The notes under the pieces: model-generated
Told to the model about the DNA's origin: nothing
What the model saw: only the letters and a program-made list of their open reading frames with translations
Database searches by the model: none
Origin: Halalkalibacter nanhaiisediminis
GTDB taxonomy: Bacteria; Bacillota; Bacilli; Bacillales; Bacillaceae_D
Assembly (NCBI RefSeq): GCF_007830185.1
Contig: NZ_VLKZ01000008.1
Span: forward strand, 1-64,000
Length of the DNA: 64,000 bases
Direction: 5' to 3'
Part shown: positions 59,321-64,000 of the stretch, piece after piece
How the letters are laid out: every line of letters begins with the position of its first letter
How positions within the stretch are numbered: the stretch's first letter is position 1
Translations under genes and position numbers: made by a program

Positions 59321-59803
59321 TTACACGATCGTTGCTTGCTTTTGAAATAATTTTTTTGTGAATTCTTGAAAACTCGTTGCGATTAGCTGCTCTTCCCAGC
59401 TCCCATCACCGTTTTCGCTCCCTATAAAATAAACAACCCCTGGCTCTGCTCCTTGCTTGCGATAATCAAGGGCAACCCAAGATTCAAAATCACCTGTCAG
59501 TAATACGATTCCGTTTGGCAATCCACATTCCTCGACAAATACGCTCGATAATCCAACGCCGCTCTCTACATCGATTTCATATAAATACGGCACGATTGCC
59601 GCATCACCATCCTCAAATAATACATAACGATACTTAAGCTCGCCACCGTTTTGCTCAAGCATTAATGTCACATAATCTTTAGGCAGCTTAACACAAAGCT
59701 GCTGCTCAACAAGATTGACTTTTTCAATCGTTAGTTTTTCACCTGGCTTATATTCAGTAGCTGATTTCCAAAAGCTTTGACCTTCGTAAAATTGTAAACG
59801 CAT
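59321..59803 (-). CDS. SMI1/KNR4 (SUKH) domain protein
   Basis: A 160-residue acidic protein of the SUKH superfamily: LTIEKVNLVEQQLCVKLPKD, then YVTLMLEQNGGELKYRYVLF, IVLLTGDFESWVALDYRKQG and FQEFTKKL. Many SUKH proteins are immunity partners of secreted nuclease or deaminase toxins, but no toxin gene is next to it and Bacilli carry housekeeping-like orphans. ATG 59803 follows AGGAGGCTAGTG; an upstream in-frame start would add 22 residues with no good site. Confidence 0.78.
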   Translation of the reverse strand: MRLQFYEGQSFWKSATEYKPGEKLTIEKVNLVEQQLCVKLPKDYVTLMLEQNGGELKYRYVLFEDGDAAIVPYLYEIDVESGVGLSSVFVEECGLPNGIVLLTGDFESWVALDYRKQGAEPGVVYFIGSENGDGSWEEQLIATSFQEFTKKLFQKQATIV

Positions 59804-59971
59804 CACTAGCCTCCTATCTATCCCAATTAGCTTATAACCATTATAGAACAGAGAAGCGTACAGCGCCATTCGTTCATTTTAAAGAGATTAAAATGCATGT
59901 CCTTTTAACGATTTTTAATATCAAGTCATGTCCTTCCCTTTTTTTTAATAAGATGTATTGGAGGTGGCTTC

Positions 59972-60748
59972 ATGAGACGACCTAGACGAAATTTACATAG
60001 GCCACAAACGAAGAAACTCGCATTTCGCCATGTTTTCTTGCTTTCGTTTACGATCTTTCTCATACTCACAGCAACAGGCTTCTGGCTCGTTGAAAAATCG
60101 ATTCGTCCTACATTGTTAACAATCGCTACGACTGAAGCGAGAAAAATTGCCACAGAAGCGATCAATGATGCTGTGTCTAAAAAAATTGCCGATAGCCTTG
60201 ATATTGAAGATATTATTGAAATGGATAAAGACGAAGAAGGCAATGTAACAAACATTCGATTTAATACTCGAACCTATAACCGTGTTCTTTCCGAAACAAC
60301 TGGTCGTGTGCAAAGATATTTACGTGCTTTAGAGCGAGGTGAAATTGTTGATTTAACGATACCAGATGACTTCGAGCTCGATCATTTTGGTGCGATTAAT
60401 AATCAAGATGAACCAGGTAATATTATTTACACGATCCCGCTTGGGCAGGCAACCAATAATGCTTTACTCGCTCACTTAGGGCCTAAAGTACCTGTTCGAC
60501 TCTCTTCTATTGGTGACGTCAAATCAACCATTAATCGCGATATCGAAAGCACTGGGATTAATAATACGTATATTTCATTAAATATTTTCCTCGAAGTCGA
60601 TGTCAAAATTGTTATTCCATTTGCAACGAGTACGCAACTTGTTCAAACGACATTCCCTGTTGGTACTGTTTTCGTTCAAGGCAAAGTGCCTGAAGTGTAT
60701 TCTGAAGGTAGCGGCGGTATGATTATTCCGGGAACGCCAACGAATTAA
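59972..60748 (+). CDS. yunB: Sporulation protein YunB
   Basis: A 258-residue protein with a basic N terminus, one membrane helix (about 22-42) and a large domain that faces the intermembrane space or the outside. It includes ATEAINDAVSKKIAD and IVIPFATSTQLVQTTFPVG, the YunB signatures. In B. subtilis yunB is sigma-E controlled and needed for normal sporulation in some conditions. The RBS is GGAGGTGG. It stands alone with its own terminator. Confidence 0.88.
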   Translation: MRRPRRNLHRPQTKKLAFRHVFLLSFTIFLILTATGFWLVEKSIRPTLLTIATTEARKIATEAINDAVSKKIADSLDIEDIIEMDKDEEGNVTNIRFNTRTYNRVLSETTGRVQRYLRALERGEIVDLTIPDDFELDHFGAINNQDEPGNIIYTIPLGQATNNALLAHLGPKVPVRLSSIGDVKSTINRDIESTGINNTYISLNIFLEVDVKIVIPFATSTQLVQTTFPVGTVFVQGKVPEVYSEGSGGMIIPGTPTN

Positions 60749-60774
60749 CGAATTTCACTTCCATCATCACTCTC

Positions 60775-60807
60775 GCTAGTGCAGCTTATTGCACTAGCCT
60801 TTTTTTA
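60775..60807 (+). terminator. Terminator of yunB
   Basis: GCTAGTGCA and TGCACTAGC form a 9-bp stem with a short loop, followed by CTTTTTTT. Confidence 0.9.
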
Positions 60808-60835
60808 TATTTTGTTTCAAATAAGTGATCAATGA

Positions 60836-60863
60836 CACCTAATTCCATCAAGCGAATACCCTA
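60836..60863 (+). promoter_or_regulatory. Candidate sigma-K promoter of the cotS-like operon
   Basis: CACC (60836-60839) and AATACCCTA (60855-60863) match the sigma-K -35 (mACm) and -10 (CATAnnnTA, one mismatch), with about 16 bases between the AC core and the -10. The genes behind are of the late coat type. Suggestive only. Confidence 0.35.
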
Positions 60864-60903
60864 GTTAGAAGACCCAAAATCATCACAAATGGGAGGAAGA
60901 GAA

Positions 60904-62001
60904 ATGACAGAAGAACTCATTACTCCATGGGATCTTGATGGCACTCTTGGGGAATTTTACGTTCCTCCTTATATCGAAGAAATGGCACAAGAAGTTATCG
61001 GCCATTATGACATGAGTGTTTGCCATATGGAGGTTATAACAACGAAAGCTGATAAAGGTGGTCTCATTTGGAAAATTGACACCAATCACGGTCCACTTAG
61101 CTTTAAACTCCTGCACCGCAGACCAGGAAGGAGCTTATTTAGTTTAGGTGCTCAACAATATTTAGTAGAGGAGAAAAAAGCAAAAGTCCCACCTATTATT
61201 AAAACAAAATCTGGGGAACTTTTTGTTGAAATGGGCGGAAAGCTGTGGTTTGTAGCAGATTGGATCGAACCTCTTAACCCAGTAACAAAAGATATCGAAG
61301 GGGCGAAAGCACTTTGCTATGCATTAGGCGAATTTCATCAGCTTTCCAAGGGCTATACCCCGCCTAAAGGTGCTGAAAACCCTTCACGACTTTATCGTTG
61401 GCCTAAATCCTATCAAAAAGTCGTTAAGAAAATGGATTGGTTTCGAAAGATCGCAAATTCCTATAGCGAAATGCCTGCAAGTCAAACGATTCTCTTTGTG
61501 ACTGACATGTTTGAAGATCAAGCACGTCAGGCATTGACACGTCTTGAGCAATCAGCCTACAAAGAACTAATTGCAAGAGGCAACCAAGCATGGGGACTCG
61601 TTCATCAAGATTACGGCTGGTCAAATGGCCAAATGGGACCTGATGGCATGTGGATCATTGACCTTGATGGTGTTGCCTACGACCTGCCGATTAGAGATTT
61701 ACGTAAACTGATTACTGGGACAGTTGATGATATGGGTATCTGGGACCTCACTTGGATGACAGAAATGATTAAATCCTATCATGAAGCTAACCCGATTGAA
61801 CCTGAATTATATGATATTTTAATGATCGACATGGCACTCCCAAATGAATTTTACAAAAATGTAAAGGAAATGGTTTATGAGCCTGATGTCTTTATGGACA
61901 ATGAGCTAGATACATTGTGTAGCCGGATTGCCGAGACAGAGAAAACAAAATGGCCCGCCTTAGAAGAATTACAAAAATGGAAGGGGGAACTTTCCACATG
62001 A
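60904..62001 (+). CDS. CotS-family spore coat kinase-like protein
   Basis: A 365-residue protein with a protein-kinase/aminoglycoside-phosphotransferase fold. The catalytic loop is visible as GLVHQDYGWSNG (HxD...N, about residues 235-246) followed by WIIDLDGVAYD (the DFG-equivalent Asp). This is the CotS/CotI/YutH/YsxE family of Bacillus spore coat proteins; CotH-like activity is not implied. ATG 60904 lies seven bases after GGAGG. It is coupled by a 4-base overlap to a glycosyltransferase, like cotS with cotSA. Confidence 0.88.
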   Translation: MTEELITPWDLDGTLGEFYVPPYIEEMAQEVIGHYDMSVCHMEVITTKADKGGLIWKIDTNHGPLSFKLLHRRPGRSLFSLGAQQYLVEEKKAKVPPIIKTKSGELFVEMGGKLWFVADWIEPLNPVTKDIEGAKALCYALGEFHQLSKGYTPPKGAENPSRLYRWPKSYQKVVKKMDWFRKIANSYSEMPASQTILFVTDMFEDQARQALTRLEQSAYKELIARGNQAWGLVHQDYGWSNGQMGPDGMWIIDLDGVAYDLPIRDLRKLITGTVDDMGIWDLTWMTEMIKSYHEANPIEPELYDILMIDMALPNEFYKNVKEMVYEPDVFMDNELDTLCSRIAETEKTKWPALEELQKWKGELST

Positions 62002-63587
62002 ATATTTTGATGATTTGTACCGAGAAGCTTCCCGTCCCTCCAGTAAGAGGGGGGGCGATCCAAACCTATATTGAAGGAGTCTCCTCTTTTTTAAGTAAAC
62101 ACCATGATGTCACCATACTCGGAACACCAGATCCATCCTTACCTGATGATGAGACGGTAAATAATATCCGTTATGTGCGTACTCCAGGCGGGCTCGTCGA
62201 AACCTATATGGAAGGCGTCACACAATTTCTTCAATCCCATACATTCGATGTTATTCACATTTTTAATCGACCACGACTCGTTCTTCCTGTTAGACAATAT
62301 GCTTCTGATGCTCGCCTTATTTTAAGCATGCATAATGATATGTTTATTCCACAAAAGATTAAGCCAGAGGAAGCTGAGGCAGCGATTAACGAGCTTGATA
62401 AAATTATTACAATCAGTGATTATGTCGGCCGGACAATAGCTGAGTCATTTCCAAACGCCGCTTCAAAATTAAAAACGATTTACTCCGGCGTAGATTTAGA
62501 TCGATTTGTACCACCGAATTCAAAAGAAGCAGAAAAAATGCGTGAAGCTATTCATCAAGAGTATGATTTATCTTATAAAAAAGTAATTTTATTCGCAGGC
62601 AGACTCTCTGCCAATAAAGGGGCAGATATCCTTGTTCAAGCCATTGGTGAGGTTGCAAAAAAACATCCAGATGTCGCACTAGTTCTCGTCGGCAGTAAAT
62701 GGTTCAGTGTCGATGACGTCAGCGATTATGTTGCTTACGTACGCGCACTTGCCTCTCGCTTGCCCGTACCTGTAATTAATACAGGATTTGTATCACCTGA
62801 TGAAATTCAAAAATGGTTTGCTGCTGCCGACATTTTTGTGTGCCCATCTCAATGGCAGGAACCACTGGCCCGTGTACACTATGAAGCAATGGCTTCAGGA
62901 CTACCAATTGTCACAACACAAAGAGGCGGTAATCCTGAAGTGATCATTCCAAACGAAAATGGCTTAATTGTCGAAACACCTGAAGATCCTTTAGCCTTTG
63001 CAAAACACCTATCAACACTTCTATCTAATCCCCAGCTCGGTAAAAAAATGGGTCAATACGGGAGAAAGCTTGCAGAAGAAAAGTTTACGTGGAACCGAGT
63101 CGCCAAAGATATTTTAGACGTGTGGAATGAAATTGAAGAGAAAATGAAAAATAATGTTCCGTTTGGCGCTGAGTCCAAAGATGAAGAATTAATCCTTAAA
63201 GAAGTAGAAAAAACAGAGCTCCAAGCTATGTTAGAAGAAGAATTAGAACAGAAAGAGGCTATTTCAATGGAAGAATCACAAGAGGAGAATAAAAAGATTA
63301 AAAAGAGAGAAAAACTTAAGTCTCAGCTGTTAAATGAACTATCAAATGATGACTTTTTACTCGAGGTATTATTAGAGACTGTCAAACAAAGAATGACCGA
63401 AAACACTAATGATGAAATTCAACAAATCATCCAAAAGTTAATTGCCGAACAGTTAAGTACTCAAGAACCTAAGAAAAAAGAAACACCACCTACTCGAAAA
63501 ATCGTCTATTCAACCAATGATATTTCCACAGCTAAGTTGTTTACGAATAGAAATAACAAGCGAAGACAAAAAAGAAAAAGCAACTAA
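61998..63587 (+). CDS. CotSA-like GT4 glycosyltransferase with charged C-terminal extension
   Basis: A 529-residue protein. Residues 1-385 are a GT-B glycosyltransferase of family 4: LPVPPVRGGAIQTYIEGVS (acceptor side), FAGRLSANKGADILVQAI, CPSQWQEPLARVHYEAMASG with the ExxxxxxxE-type donor site. Residues about 386-529 are a Glu/Lys-rich, coiled-coil-like tail not present in B. subtilis CotSA, which is about 377 residues. The tail ends very basic (NRNNKRRQKRKSN). It should glycosylate a coat component. ATG 61998 overlaps the kinase stop and follows GGAAGGGGGAAC. Confidence 0.87.
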   Translation: MNILMICTEKLPVPPVRGGAIQTYIEGVSSFLSKHHDVTILGTPDPSLPDDETVNNIRYVRTPGGLVETYMEGVTQFLQSHTFDVIHIFNRPRLVLPVRQYASDARLILSMHNDMFIPQKIKPEEAEAAINELDKIITISDYVGRTIAESFPNAASKLKTIYSGVDLDRFVPPNSKEAEKMREAIHQEYDLSYKKVILFAGRLSANKGADILVQAIGEVAKKHPDVALVLVGSKWFSVDDVSDYVAYVRALASRLPVPVINTGFVSPDEIQKWFAAADIFVCPSQWQEPLARVHYEAMASGLPIVTTQRGGNPEVIIPNENGLIVETPEDPLAFAKHLSTLLSNPQLGKKMGQYGRKLAEEKFTWNRVAKDILDVWNEIEEKMKNNVPFGAESKDEELILKEVEKTELQAMLEEELEQKEAISMEESQEENKKIKKREKLKSQLLNELSNDDFLLEVLLETVKQRMTENTNDEIQQIIQKLIAEQLSTQEPKKKETPPTRKIVYSTNDISTAKLFTNRNNKRRQKRKSN

Positions 63588-63620
63588 ACTATTTATTATA
63601 ATGATATATAATCACGAACA

Positions 63621-63665
63621 ATCAAAAAATCAGCCTATCCAATGTGAATAGGCTGATTTTTTGAT
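63621..63665. terminator. Bidirectional terminator between the glycosyltransferase and epimerase genes
   Basis: ATCAAAAAATCAGCCTAT and ATAGGCTGATTTTTTGAT form a perfect 18-bp stem with A/T runs at both sides. Confidence 0.92.
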
Positions 63666-63681
63666 GTGCAAATGAAACCAA

Positions 63682-64000
63682 TTATGATTGATAAAGCTCC
63701 TCAATATAATCAATTTCGTTCTTCAATCCTGCTTCAAGATTAAAAGCTGGTTGATACTTCAACAAGTTTTCAGCTTTGGAGATATCTGCCCATGTATGCT
63801 TCGGTTCACCGATTGCTTGATCGATAAATGTTAACTTTGCTCTTTGTCTTAAGATCTGCTCAAGTAATGCAATGACATCCAAAACAGAAGCTCGCTGTTT
63901 TCCACCTATATTAATCGTTTCACCAACAACACCTTCTGCATTCATGACAGCGGCAGTGGCGGCGACACAATCGTCAATATAAGTAAAATCACGTGTTTGT
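63682..64000 (-). CDS. NAD-dependent sugar-nucleotide epimerase/dehydratase, C-terminal part
   Basis: The minus-strand frame is open to the window edge and encodes the last 105 residues of an extended short-chain dehydrogenase (GalE/RfbB-like). QTRDFTYIDDCVAATAAVM is the typical motif after the catalytic region, followed by GETINIGGKQRASVLDVI and a GEPKHTWADISKAENLLKYQ segment. The NAD-binding start and catalytic YxxxK lie outside. It probably changes a UDP- or dTDP-sugar for coat or wall polysaccharide and could supply the adjoining glycosyltransferase. Confidence 0.88.
   Translation of the reverse strand, partial: QTRDFTYIDDCVAATAAVMNAEGVVGETINIGGKQRASVLDVIALLEQILRQRAKLTFIDQAIGEPKHTWADISKAENLLKYQPAFNLEAGLKNEIDYIEELYQS

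Overview
The window is chromosomal DNA from a low-GC, endospore-forming Bacillaceae. The gene order ypbH, ypbG, ypbF, ypbE-like, ypbD, recS, ypbB, fer, serA, resEDCBA, rluB, spmB, spmA, dacB, scpB, scpA, ypuF, ribT, ribH, ribBA, ribE, ribD follows the Bacillus subtilis backbone as I remember it. Many spore genes (spmAB, dacB, a spoVA set, yunB, cotS-like, cotSA-like) fix the sporulating lifestyle. An alkaliphile-type Bacillaceae genus is a guess that this window alone cannot prove.

Layout. 1-469: the transposase-proximal end of an IS3-family element with a nonsense codon in its first reading frame, next to ddl. 1.5-12.5 kb: ypbH, a MerR regulator with a cobalamin-binding photoreceptor signature, ypbG, an ECF sigma/anti-sigma pair with its own ECF-type promoter, an M20 amidohydrolase, two small unknown genes (one with a cre site), ypbF to ypbB, and fer. 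12.5-21.9 kb: a GntR regulator, an M14 endopeptidase, serA behind a T-box, a TerC transporter behind an unassigned structured leader RNA, an M23/LysM hydrolase, a serine hydrolase and a VanW protein. 22.0-32.4 kb: one eleven-gene corrinoid uptake and salvage operon headed by a cobalamin riboswitch. It includes a BtuD-CbiZ fusion and a CobU-like paralogue whose 5' end lacks any ATG, GTG or TTG. 32.5-38.7 kb: resEDCBA, for cytochrome c maturation and redox control. 38.7-41.9 kb: rluB, spmB, spmA, dacB.

42.0-52.4 kb is an accessory block between dacB and scpB, where B. subtilis has almost nothing. Its core (44.8-48.5 kb) is a second spoVA operon of the type called spoVA2/spoVA2mob: DUF1657, YhcN-like lipoprotein, SpoVAC, SpoVAD, SpoVAE, DUF1657, and a DUF421+DUF1657 protein (2Duf). 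Two more DUF421 (YetF-like) genes, a UgtP-like glycolipid glycosyltransferase, an alkaline-phosphatase-superfamily lipoprotein, a YjcZ-like micro-protein, a dead class II aldolase gene and a superoxide dismutase surround it.

52.5-59.0 kb: scpB/scpA, ypuF, ribT and the riboflavin operon behind an FMN riboswitch. 59.1-64.0 kb: yycC-like, an orphan SUKH protein, yunB, a CotS-like kinase/CotSA-like glycosyltransferase pair, and the 3' part of a sugar-nucleotide epimerase.

Cobalamin links two parts of the window: the riboswitch-controlled operon imports, remodels and adenosylates corrinoids, and the MerR regulator at 2.3-3.2 kb has the residues expected for binding adenosylcobalamin. No tRNA, rRNA or CRISPR array was seen.
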